Assembly: GCA_045564655.1 (NCBI GenBank)
Contig: JBJLGX010000001.1
Location: 62,001-126,000 of the forward strand
Direction: 5' to 3'
From: UBA826 sp045564655
GTDB taxonomy: Bacteria; Chloroflexota; Dehalococcoidia; Lucifugimonadales; UBA826
Length of the DNA stretch: 64,000 nucleotides
The translations under genes and the position numbers were made by a program. Numbering within the stretch: the stretch's first letter is position 1; each line of letters starts with the position of its first letter. Below the pieces are notes generated by a model. The model worked only from the letters and a program-made list of their open reading frames with translations. It did no database searches and was not told the DNA's origin. Below are positions 1 to 7,885 of this stretch, piece after piece.

Positions 1-1155
1 TAGTGAATTTGCGATTGATGCTAATATCGATTGTATTAATATACTTATTCCAACCGAAAAAGAAATGATTCCAATAAAAGATAACAAGTAAGTAAATAAT
101 TGATTTTGAGAATTTACTTGAGTTGATTCATTGGTTACTACATTCTTGATCACGTAATAATGATATGCGAAAAGCATTAATCCTACGCTTATAGAACTTA
201 TGGAACCTGGCAATTGTGGTATCACATCATTTTCTGTATTCACTTGTAATATGAATTGAAATAATCCATACAATAATGCAATACTTGAAATTGTTATGGG
301 TATCATTCCGCCGCATATTGTTATCAAATAAAGATAAAGTGACCTGATTCTGTTTTTGGTATCTTTAAATCCAAATAATATCCAATGTGATCCCCATAAT
401 AGTGCCCCAGATATTAAAGATACAACAGGTTCCTTTATTGATTCCAATAATGTTTCATTGTTGTCAAACAATATTGGTGCATTGAAAATAACATCATATC
501 CTGATCGTAATATTGAATATAAAATGGTTCCAATTCCTGTGGAAAGCATTATCAAACCAAATATACATGCACTGTATATATATATTCTTTGAACAAGATT
601 TTTAGATTTAGAACTTGATTCATTAGTGTTGCTTAGCATCCAGTGATATATCCAAATAATCGAATATGGGAGTACTGTAGCGGTTTGCAACCACGCTGAG
701 TCTTTTGTCCCTAATATAACTTGTAATATTCCAATAGTTGAAGATGTTAGTATTGCTATAGAAATAGCTAATATGGCATATATAAATACCGTACGTATAA
801 CGGATAATTCTTCATAAGAATTTATATTGATCTGATTTTTTATTATTCTCCAATGTATGACCCAAACTGGGATTCCCACTATTAATAGAGATATCCCAAG
901 GGGCACTGAGCTTGAATTATTTTGGATGATATTTTTATCGAATATATTTTCTAAGGTAAATTGTATTAATTGTGCTGATCCTATAGCAACCATCATTAGG
1001 GCAATGAAAGATACTAAATAAAAATATATTTTTTTTACTGTACTAACATTGGAATCAAGAGAAGATTGGTCTTTGCGTGAAAATATAAGATAAATAGCCG
1101 TAAATATAACGGTTATTACTATTAGAAATGGAGTAAATGTAAATATGTTATTTAT
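1..1155 (-). CDS. DUF5671-like multi-pass membrane protein, 3' end outside window
   Basis: An uninterrupted minus-strand frame runs from about 1155 to the left edge (385 codons, no stop in the window). It is very hydrophobic and built of repeated units. A His-aromatic pair recurs at residues 101-102 (HW), 171-172 (HW), 257-258 (HW) and 332-333 (HY), each after a membrane segment, as in the DUF5671 family of Chloroflexota and Actinobacteria. The segment YFYLVSFIALMMVAIG near residues 44-59 is typical of that family. No ATG, GTG or TTG start fits the N-terminus. A GAGGAG Shine-Dalgarno lies about 7 nt before an ATA codon at 1155, and the first ATG (996) would remove the first membrane segment. 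The start is therefore a rare AUA or a miscalled ATG. The gene follows 1169-1738 by 13 nt, probably in one transcript. Function unknown. Confidence 0.72.
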   Translation of the reverse strand, partial: MNNIFTFTPFLIVITVIFTAIYLIFSRKDQSSLDSNVSTVKKIYFYLVSFIALMMVAIGSAQLIQFTLENIFDKNIIQNNSSSVPLGISLLIVGIPVWVIHWRIIKNQININSYEELSVIRTVFIYAILAISIAILTSSTIGILQVILGTKDSAWLQTATVLPYSIIWIYHWMLSNTNESSSKSKNLVQRIYIYSACIFGLIMLSTGIGTILYSILRSGYDVIFNAPILFDNNETLLESIKEPVVSLISGALLWGSHWILFGFKDTKNRIRSLYLYLITICGGMIPITISSIALLYGLFQFILQVNTENDVIPQLPGSISSISVGLMLFAYHYYVIKNVVTNESTQVNSQNQLFTYLLSFIGIISFSVGISILIQSILASIANSL

Positions 1156-1168
1156 TTTGCTGCTCCTC

Positions 1169-1738
1169 TTATTTTCGTGTGGGGATTATGTCACAACTGT
1201 TCAGAAAGCTCGTATTTAATATTTTCCATTTAGGTTCATCATTAATTTGGATATTTTCTTTAGTCAAGATTATTGTTTCTTCTTGGGTATATTCATCTGT
1301 TCCGAATGGAATTGTTGTGTCAACTATAGATATGTCTATATAAACAGTAGCGTGTTCGCCATGTTCAAACTCCTGCCTGTTCTGGTCATAGAAATCATCT
1401 TTATCGTTTATGTTTTCATATAATTTAATTTCACTAGCTACTTCAGTAAATTCTACTGTTTTTGTATGTTTAATATTTCCTCTCTCAAATAATTCAATTT
1501 CGCTTTCAATATTATTGATATATTCAATAAAGGCACATTCAGATTTAATTTCTTCAGATAGTAGAGAATAAGATTCGTTGAATTTTTCTTCTAGTATGAA
1601 TTCTATATATGTTTGGATAACGTTTTCAGGTGATCCTTCTTTGGTTTGTAGTGAATTATTGTTTAGAGTTAAAAATAAACTGAGTGCTATTAATGAAAGT
1701 ACAGTCGCTAATATGATTATTCCAATAATCTTTAACAT
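1169..1738 (-). CDS. Membrane-anchored hypothetical protein, NTF2-like
   Basis: 189 aa. Residues about 3-24 form one hydrophobic helix, so the protein is probably anchored with its C-terminal domain outside the membrane. The next stretch (ENVIQTYIEFILEEKFNESY and onward) has the helix pattern of NTF2-like/DUF4878 domains found in small secreted or lipoprotein-type proteins. That resemblance is by pattern only. There is no lipobox Cys at the end of the helix. The gene lies 24 nt downstream of rph and 13 nt upstream of the membrane protein at the left edge, so the three are likely co-transcribed. Function not recognised. Confidence 0.7.
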   Translation of the reverse strand: MLKIIGIIILATVLSLIALSLFLTLNNNSLQTKEGSPENVIQTYIEFILEEKFNESYSLLSEEIKSECAFIEYINNIESEIELFERGNIKHTKTVEFTEVASEIKLYENINDKDDFYDQNRQEFEHGEHATVYIDISIVDTTIPFGTDEYTQEETIILTKENIQINDEPKWKILNTSFLNSCDIIPTRK

Positions 1739-1762
1739 TTCCTATCCTGTGAAAAAATAAAT

Positions 1763-2473
1763 TTATAGTTCAGATATTATTTTGTTTTGTATTTCAAATA
1801 TTTTTTTAATACCTAGGGAACCTACTTCCAATACATCGTGTACTGTTTTTGTATCAAAAGTCTGTTTCTCAGCGGCTCCTTGTATCTCAATGATATTACC
1901 ATTGTCTGCCATCACTAAGTTGAAATCAGCTCCTGCGCTAGAGTCTTCTTCATAACAGAGATCTAATAAGACATCACTTCCTAATAATCCTATACTGGTT
2001 GCCGCAATTTTATTTATTAGCGGATTTTCTTTAATGATATTTTCTTTTTGACATTGGGATATAGCTATATGTAATGCCACATATCCACCAGTTATTGCTG
2101 CAGTTCTAGTTCCACCATCTGCTTGAAGCACATCGCAATCCACTATTACAGTGTTTTCTCCTAATTTTGTAAAATCTAATGCTGCTCTGAGAGATCTTCC
2201 TATAAGTCTCTGGATTTCTTGAGATCTACCTTTTCTATTGTTACCTCTATTAGTTCGTGGGACTGTAGAACCAGGTAGCATAGAATATTCAGCAGTTAGC
2301 CAGCCTTGATTTTTACCTGCTAAAAATCCTGGGACCCCTTCTTCAATTGATGCTGAGCACAATACTTTTGTTTTTCCAGTAGATATAATTACTGAGCCAG
2401 TAGAAAATCCCATGGGGGATTTCTCTATTTTAATTTCTCGTAATTCGTTATTTTTTCTTTGATCTATTCTCAA
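1763..2473 (-). CDS. rph: Ribonuclease PH
   Basis: 236 aa, the usual length. RNase PH is a phosphorolytic 3'-5' exoribonuclease that trims the 3' ends of tRNA precursors and works as a hexamer in the cytoplasm. The sequence has the family blocks in order: an N-terminal RIDQR, GWLTAEYSMLPGS, the basic QEIQRLIGRSLRAALD segment, DGGTRTAAITGGYVAL, and the C-terminal SAGADFNLVM followed by EIQGAAE. The gene is divergent from aroK across an 89-bp gap rich in alternating TA. It is first in a probable minus-strand transcript with two downstream membrane-protein genes. Confidence 0.97.
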   Translation of the reverse strand: MRIDQRKNNELREIKIEKSPMGFSTGSVIISTGKTKVLCSASIEEGVPGFLAGKNQGWLTAEYSMLPGSTVPRTNRGNNRKGRSQEIQRLIGRSLRAALDFTKLGENTVIVDCDVLQADGGTRTAAITGGYVALHIAISQCQKENIIKENPLINKIAATSIGLLGSDVLLDLCYEEDSSAGADFNLVMADNGNIIEIQGAAEKQTFDTKTVHDVLEVGSLGIKKIFEIQNKIISEL

Positions 2474-2562
2474 AATATGTTCCTAGTAATTTGTATTAAC
2501 TATTAAATATTGTAGACTGAGTTGTGTATATATATATATAGTATCCGTTTTAGTGATTTATT

Positions 2563-3111
2563 ATGTGTGATTCAATAATATACTTAATTGGGTTTTCAGG
2601 AACAGGGAAAACTACCATAGGTAAAAAGATATCTGATATGTTAGATATTCCATTTCTTGATATGGATTCTAAGATTGAAGAAATTGCAAATCAATCAGTG
2701 TCATCAATTTTTAGAGATTTAGGAGAAAATCAATTTAGGAAAATGGAAACTGATTTACTTAAATCTGTTTCTAATTTATATCTTGAAGATTGTCGTTATT
2801 CTCAAGTTGTTTCTACTGGAGGAGGAGTATCTTCTATAGTAGAGAATCTTGAAATAATGTCCCGTTCAGGAATACTTATTTGTCTAAGTGCATCCCCTGA
2901 AACTATATTGATGAGACTAAATGAACAACAAAATAATGAAGGGAATGATGCAGATAGACCTATGTTACATTCTAAGGAAGATCCCTTAGATAGGATAAAA
3001 GAATTATTAAAAATACGACATGAGGATTATATGAAGGCGGATTTTATAATTGACACTGATTTAAAAAATCCTTTAGATATTGCTATTGAAATAGTGGATT
3101 TATTAAAATGA
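2563..3111 (+). CDS. aroK: Shikimate kinase
   Basis: 182 aa. It phosphorylates shikimate at O3 with ATP in the chorismate pathway. The P-loop GFSGTGKTT is at residues 10-18, the substrate and Mg site DMD at 33-35, the shikimate-binding triple glycine (STGGGV) near 84-89, and the lid sequence DRPML follows. The stop codon overlaps the aroB start by 4 nt (ATGA), implying translational coupling. The start ATG has only a weak Shine-Dalgarno, but upstream sequence is TA-rich and non-coding. Confidence 0.97.
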   Translation: MCDSIIYLIGFSGTGKTTIGKKISDMLDIPFLDMDSKIEEIANQSVSSIFRDLGENQFRKMETDLLKSVSNLYLEDCRYSQVVSTGGGVSSIVENLEIMSRSGILICLSASPETILMRLNEQQNNEGNDADRPMLHSKEDPLDRIKELLKIRHEDYMKADFIIDTDLKNPLDIAIEIVDLLK

Positions 3112-4211
3112 ACGATTTGAATTTAGCAGCAAAAGTTAAAGTTTCTTCTGGCGAACATCCTATTTGGGTTGGTTGGGATATTTTGGATACAATAGGTGAA
3201 AAAATTAATGAGTTTGTTGAAACTCCGATTGCTTATATTATTGCAGATCAAAATGTTCAGAAATATGTCAGGAAGATTCAAACTTCTTTAGAATCCGTAT
3301 CTATAAAAGCGCATGTTTTTATTATTCCACCTGGAGAGGAGTCTAAAAATTTAAATACCGTACGTAGTATTTATGACTGGCTAGCTAGTATGAATGCTGA
3401 AAGAAAGCATTTAGTTATTGCTTTAGGTGGAGGTGTGATAGGGGATATGGTTGGATTTGTTGCCGCTACTTATTTAAGAGGTATGCCACTTGTGCATGTT
3501 CCAACCACACTACTTGCTATGATGGATTCGTCTATAGGAGGTAAAGTAGCAGTAGATCTACCAGAAGGAAAGAATTTAGTTGGAGCATTTTATCAACCAA
3601 AGTTTGTTATGTCTGACGTATCAATCCTTAAAACCCTGCCTGAGAGAGAATTAAATTCGGGTTGGGCCGAAGCAATCAAGCACGGGTTAATTTTAGATAA
3701 AGATTTATTTGATATATTTGAAAATAAATCTGATGAATTATTTTCTTTGGATCCTGAGCTATCTACTGAAATCATACGGAAAAGTGTATCAATTAAGGCT
3801 GATGTTGTTTCAAAAGATGAGAAAGAACAATTAGGAATTAGGATCTTATTAAATTACGGACACACTATTGGACATGCTATTGAAACGGTCACAAAATATA
3901 AAGATTACTTGCATGGAGAAGCTGTTAGTATTGGTATGATGGGAGCTGCCCAAATTGCATATAAAGTAGGATTAGTAAAAAGTCTGGATATTATTAAAAG
4001 ACAAAAGTCATTATTCATAAAGTATAAGTTACCTACTAATTTTAATAATATAGATACAAAACAAATTTTCAGTGCTATGCATAAAGATAAAAAGAAGTCT
4101 AATGGAGATATAAATTGGGTCTTACTTGATTCTATAGGGAATGCTGTTACTATGGATAACATTCCTGATAGCATAGTGATGGATTCACTGCGTGAATTAA
4201 CTGAAAATTAG
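3108..4211 (+). CDS. aroB: 3-dehydroquinate synthase
   Basis: 367 aa, normal length. It converts DAHP to 3-dehydroquinate with NAD and a divalent metal, the second step of the shikimate pathway. The glycine-rich NAD segment ALGGGVIGDMVGF is at residues 105-117, followed by the PTTLLAMMDSSIGGK block (about 132-146). The metal ligands are visible as the Glu of WAEAIKHG, the His of GHTIGHAIE, and the His of HGEAVSIGMM. The gene overlaps aroK by 4 nt and is followed 17 nt later by a TSUP permease. Confidence 0.97.
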   Translation: MNDLNLAAKVKVSSGEHPIWVGWDILDTIGEKINEFVETPIAYIIADQNVQKYVRKIQTSLESVSIKAHVFIIPPGEESKNLNTVRSIYDWLASMNAERKHLVIALGGGVIGDMVGFVAATYLRGMPLVHVPTTLLAMMDSSIGGKVAVDLPEGKNLVGAFYQPKFVMSDVSILKTLPERELNSGWAEAIKHGLILDKDLFDIFENKSDELFSLDPELSTEIIRKSVSIKADVVSKDEKEQLGIRILLNYGHTIGHAIETVTKYKDYLHGEAVSIGMMGAAQIAYKVGLVKSLDIIKRQKSLFIKYKLPTNFNNIDTKQIFSAMHKDKKKSNGDINWVLLDSIGNAVTMDNIPDSIVMDSLRELTEN

Positions 4212-4228
4212 ATTTAGATGAGGTACTT

Positions 4229-5134
4229 GTGGAATATATAATTGAGGCGATCCCTTATCTTATTTTAGGGATCGGGACAGGAGTATATGGGATTTTAGTT
4301 GGGGCTGGGGGTGGAGTTATATTAGTCCCGTGCTTAATGATTTTTTTTGGAGTTGAACCGAAAATTGCTGCAGGATCTTCTTTAGCATTAGTGGCTATTA
4401 ATAGTATTTCGGGTACGATAGCATACAAAAAAGCAGGCTTCATTGATATGAGAAGTGGATTACTGTTTTCTGTAGCTGCTATACCCGGATCTCTTATTGC
4501 CCCTAGATTACTGACTACAGCTCCTGATGAACTATTCAAGATATTGTTTGGATTGCTATTAATTGGATTAGCTGCTTTGATTGCATTCAAACCTGGAGAG
4601 AGAGAAGTCGAAAAACCCTCTGAATTAGATGGGATTTTAACTTCTGTGTCAATTGATTCTAATGTTCCAAAATGGCTTAATTTCACTATGGCTAAAAGAT
4701 CTATTGTTTCATCAAAAGGCAAAGAGTTTAACTTTCAATTTAATGAATCTTTAGCAACAGCATTTAATTTATTACTTGGATTTATTTCTAGTTTTTTTGG
4801 AACAGGTGGAGGGTTTATCAGAACCCCAGTATTGGTCTCAGGATTTAAATTTCCTATCCAAGTAGCTGTTGCGACATCTATATTTGCATTATCTATTTAT
4901 GCGACTCTTGGAGCTGCTGTTCATACCTACTTAGGAAATGTAGATTGGTATCCTACATTTATATATTCTGGAGTAGGGCTTATTATTGGTGGACAGATCG
5001 GGGCTAGGCTTATGGAATATGTTAAAGGATCTTTAATTCTCAAAATATTACTATTTGTAGTTCTTATAATGGGAGTTTATTTAATATTACAAGGGATTTG
5101 GCCTGAGCAATTTGCTAATTTCTCAAAACGTTAG
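4229..5134 (+). CDS. TSUP (TauE/SafE) family membrane permease
   Basis: 301 aa, about eight hydrophobic helices in two halves. Each half begins with a related glycine-rich motif: VGAGGGVILVP near residues 24-34 and FGTGGGFIRTP near 190-200. This is the duplicated signature of the TauE/SafE/TSUP family, which exports or imports sulfite, sulfonates or organosulfur anions. A hydrophilic loop of about 60 residues separates the halves. The start is GTG, with GAGGT 5 nt upstream. It sits between aroB and tgt with tight spacing (17 and 5 nt), so it is probably co-transcribed. Substrate cannot be read from the sequence. Confidence 0.88.
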   Translation: MEYIIEAIPYLILGIGTGVYGILVGAGGGVILVPCLMIFFGVEPKIAAGSSLALVAINSISGTIAYKKAGFIDMRSGLLFSVAAIPGSLIAPRLLTTAPDELFKILFGLLLIGLAALIAFKPGEREVEKPSELDGILTSVSIDSNVPKWLNFTMAKRSIVSSKGKEFNFQFNESLATAFNLLLGFISSFFGTGGGFIRTPVLVSGFKFPIQVAVATSIFALSIYATLGAAVHTYLGNVDWYPTFIYSGVGLIIGGQIGARLMEYVKGSLILKILLFVVLIMGVYLILQGIWPEQFANFSKR

Positions 5135-5139
5135 TAAGT

Positions 5140-6288
5140 ATGACTAATTTTGAAATTAAATCTTCTGATAATAACGCTAGGGTAGCTATATTAAATACTT
5201 CCCACGGTTCAATAGAAACTCCAGTATTTATGCCAGTTGCAACACAAGCTTCCGTTAAATCATTATCTTCTGAAGACCTACATAATATTGGGGCGCAAAT
5301 TATTTTGGGGAATTCATATCATTTGTATTTACGTCCTGGTATGGAGGTATTTGGGGTATTTGGGGGACTACATGAATTTATGAACTGGGATTTACCTATA
5401 CTCACAGATAGTGGAGGATTTCAAGGATTTAGTCTTGAACATCTGAGGAAGATCAATGAAGACGGAATAATTTTCAAATCCCATATCGATGGATCTGTTC
5501 ATGAACTTACACCTGAATCAGTTATTGAAATACAATCTAAATTAAATTCTGATATAGCAATGCCTTTGGATGTATGTCTGCCTTCAGATTCTAATGAACA
5601 AGACGTCGAGCAAGCTATGGATAGAACATTTCGATGGCTTAATAGATCATTAGATGCAAAGAAAACAACACATCAATTGCTTTTTGGTATTGTGCAGGGA
5701 GGCTTATTTAAAGATTTACGAGCGAAATCTGCTGACTTGCTTACTTCTCTTGATATGCCTGGATATTCAATTGGCGGATTAAGTGTGGGAGAGTCTAAGA
5801 AAGAAATGTACGATATGGTAGAAGCTACAACTTCGTTTTTACCTGTTAATAAACCACGTTACTTAATGGGGGTTGGGTCTCCTGAAGATTTAGTTGAGTG
5901 TGTTTATAGAGGTGTAGATATGTTTGATTGTGTTTTACCTACTAGGGTGGCACGAAATGGAGCATTATTCTCGTATTATGGAAGAGTTAATGTAACTAGT
6001 TTGAAATATAAATTTATTGATGACCCTTTTGATAAGGATTGTAATTGTTATTCATGTAATAATTTTTCTGCAGCATATATACATCATCTATTTAAAGCCA
6101 AAGAATATTTGGCTTATCGTTTAGCGTCTATACATAATTTATATTTTTTAACTAACTTAATGGACAGGATTAAGAAATCTATTGTAAATAATGAGTTTGA
6201 TGATTTTAGAGATGATTTCCTTAAGAATTATAAACCTGCAAACGAAAATGTTAGATTAACTCAGGCTAAGGCTAGAAGTAAGAAATAG
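5140..6288 (+). CDS. tgt: tRNA-guanine transglycosylase
   Basis: 382 aa. It exchanges guanine-34 of GUN-anticodon tRNAs for the queuosine precursor. Asp90 in TDSGGFQ and Asp263 in MFDCVLPTR match the two catalytic aspartates of bacterial Tgt. The zinc site is complete: Cys301, Cys303, Cys306 and His332. The substrate loop IGGLSVGE is at 211-218. The gene is last in the aroK-aroB-TSUP-tgt run and converges with the MoaD-like gene 3 nt away. No queA or queuosine synthesis gene is in the window, so the organism may make or salvage the base elsewhere. Confidence 0.97.
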   Translation: MTNFEIKSSDNNARVAILNTSHGSIETPVFMPVATQASVKSLSSEDLHNIGAQIILGNSYHLYLRPGMEVFGVFGGLHEFMNWDLPILTDSGGFQGFSLEHLRKINEDGIIFKSHIDGSVHELTPESVIEIQSKLNSDIAMPLDVCLPSDSNEQDVEQAMDRTFRWLNRSLDAKKTTHQLLFGIVQGGLFKDLRAKSADLLTSLDMPGYSIGGLSVGESKKEMYDMVEATTSFLPVNKPRYLMGVGSPEDLVECVYRGVDMFDCVLPTRVARNGALFSYYGRVNVTSLKYKFIDDPFDKDCNCYSCNNFSAAYIHHLFKAKEYLAYRLASIHNLYFLTNLMDRIKKSIVNNEFDDFRDDFLKNYKPANENVRLTQAKARSKK

Positions 6289-6291
6289 ATC

Positions 6292-6567
6292 TTACCCTCC
6301 GGCAACAGCGGGAACAATACTTACATCACTGTTTTGAGTTATTTCAGTATCCATTCCTTTAATGAATCGAATATCTTCTCCGTCTATATAAATGTTTACA
6401 AAGCTTCTTAAATTACCATTTTCGTCACAAATTTTCTCTTTGAATCCAGGGTATTGATTTTCTAACAAATTAATTGTCTCATCTAATGTGCCAGGCATGA
6501 TATTTATTTTAGATTCTCCGTTTGTTATTTTTCTTAATGGAGTTGGTATCCTAATGATAGCGCTCAC
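6292..6567 (-). CDS. MoaD/ThiS-family ubiquitin-like sulfur carrier
   Basis: 91 aa ending in Val-Ala-Gly-Gly, the C-terminal diglycine that is adenylated and thiocarboxylated in MoaD/ThiS carriers. I chose the GTG at 6567 rather than the ATG at 6588 because AAGGAGAA lies immediately upstream of that GTG. The region around GTLDETINLLENQYPGFKEK matches the first helix of the beta-grasp fold. It may serve molybdopterin synthase or another sulfur-transfer route. A related protein sits at the end of the molybdenum hydroxylase operon (13391-13654). It is about 50 nt downstream of the beta-hydroxyacid dehydrogenase, same strand. Confidence 0.85.
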   Translation of the reverse strand: MSAIIRIPTPLRKITNGESKINIMPGTLDETINLLENQYPGFKEKICDENGNLRSFVNIYIDGEDIRFIKGMDTEITQNSDVSIVPAVAGG

Positions 6568-6618
6568 TATTTCTCCTTTTGTTCGCATATGTTTTAAATA
6601 TAATGTAGTAATTGTATA

Positions 6619-7503
6619 TTATTTTTTTAATTGTATTCCTGACAGTTCTTCTTGTAACTTGGCGACTGCATGGGTAGATTCTTCCCCCCAACCTCGTTCT
6701 AAGGCTTTAAGAAATCGTTCTTGAATAATTTTTGATACTTCTGTTGGGACTTCTAAAGATTCTGCTAATTTGGTTGCTAAACCTATGTCTTTGGCTCCCA
6801 GGGACAATTTAAATCCAGGGTTAAAATTTCGTGCAAATAAACCATTTGTAAAAGTATGCATTATAAACGTGTTTCCAGTGCTTTTAGAAATTGTTTCATA
6901 TAATTTCATTACAGGTACTCCGCCTTTTACTCCTATACTGAGCGCTTCTGCTAGTACAACATTTAAAGTCATTCCTATTAAATTGTTCACAATTTTGCAT
7001 GTTGCTCCAGAGCCTATGCCACCGCAATAAATGATTTCGTTACCCATTAATTCTAATATTGATTTGTGTTTTTCAAATTCTGTTTCATCACCACCAACCA
7101 TTATGCAAAGGCTACCATCTTTAGCCCCATTAGTTCCTCCACTTACTGGTGCGTCAAACACAAATGCTTTTTTAAAAGAAGCTTTATCGTATATTTCTTT
7201 CATAGTGCTGGGATCTGTTGTACTGAGGTCATAATAGGAGCTTCCAGTGTTGATTCCTTCTAATATGCCGTTTTCACCTAGTGCGACGGATATAACTGAT
7301 TCAGGATTTGGTAGTGAAGTGAAAACAATATCACTACCTGATGCTACCTTAGCAGGAGTATCTTTCCATATAGCTCCCATTTGAGCCAACTCTTCTCCTG
7401 TGTTTGAGTCTATATCATTAATTAGTAATTGATGGCCTCCAGACAAAATATTTTTGGCCATCCATTTACCCATTAATCCTAATCCTACAAATCCTACTTT
7501 CAT
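6619..7503 (-). CDS. NAD-binding beta-hydroxyacid dehydrogenase (3-hydroxyisobutyrate dehydrogenase type)
   Basis: 294 aa, the normal length. The N-terminal Rossmann motif GFVGLGLMG is at residues 4-12. The substrate-binding block DAPVSGGTNGAKDGSL is at 117-132. The catalytic lysine is Lys170 in GSGATCKIVNN. The C-terminal helical dimerisation domain is complete. The family includes 3-hydroxyisobutyrate, tartronate-semialdehyde, sulfolactaldehyde and glyoxylate/succinate-semialdehyde reductases. The sequence does not decide between these. It is divergent from the small gene at 7616. Confidence 0.9.
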   Translation of the reverse strand: MKVGFVGLGLMGKWMAKNILSGGHQLLINDIDSNTGEELAQMGAIWKDTPAKVASGSDIVFTSLPNPESVISVALGENGILEGINTGSSYYDLSTTDPSTMKEIYDKASFKKAFVFDAPVSGGTNGAKDGSLCIMVGGDETEFEKHKSILELMGNEIIYCGGIGSGATCKIVNNLIGMTLNVVLAEALSIGVKGGVPVMKLYETISKSTGNTFIMHTFTNGLFARNFNPGFKLSLGAKDIGLATKLAESLEVPTEVSKIIQERFLKALERGWGEESTHAVAKLQEELSGIQLKK

Positions 7504-7615
7504 GTTATCTCCAATATAAGTTTTAAAATATAATCATATAGATATAATAAGCTATTTAAATTTTGTCCAAGAGTTTTTATAATTCATTTAGTATTTTTTG
7601 TATATAGGATTAATT

Positions 7616-7882
7616 TTGATATTAATAAAGTATTTTCTGAAATATTTATATAGCTTCATAGATATTTTTCCTCCGTATAGGATTATTGAGGGATTGCTTG
7701 AAGGAAAAGAACACGTTGATGGTACATCTGAATATAAAATACATGTATCTTCGCAAAAAATAGAAGTAGATTCTCATACTTTTGATATTCTAATGATAGG
7801 GGAAACACTTAAAATTAGGCATACCAGATCCAATAAAGCAATTAATATTGATCGTTTAATACCAGAACAAGGTCCAGTTTAA
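7616..7882 (+). CDS. Small hypothetical protein
   Basis: 88 aa from a TTG at 7616, chosen because TAGGA lies 6 nt upstream. An in-frame TTG at 7598 has no Shine-Dalgarno. The N-terminus is hydrophobic and aromatic (ILIKYFLKYLYSFIDIF), followed by a soluble basic segment with likely beta strands. It ends 3 nt before the convergent oxidoreductase gene. I do not recognise the family. It could be a membrane-associated beta-barrel domain of the NfeD/OB type, but that is only an impression. Confidence 0.5.
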   Translation: MILIKYFLKYLYSFIDIFPPYRIIEGLLEGKEHVDGTSEYKIHVSSQKIEVDSHTFDILMIGETLKIRHTRSNKAINIDRLIPEQGPV

Positions 7883-7885
7883 TAT

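Noticed and set aside
356..592. Plus-strand 78-codon open frame at the left edge
   Set aside because: It lies wholly inside the minus-strand membrane-protein frame and has no Shine-Dalgarno or recognisable domain.
2521..2540. TA dinucleotide run between rph and aroK as a functional repeat
   Set aside because: It is short simple sequence of the kind expected in AT-rich promoters.
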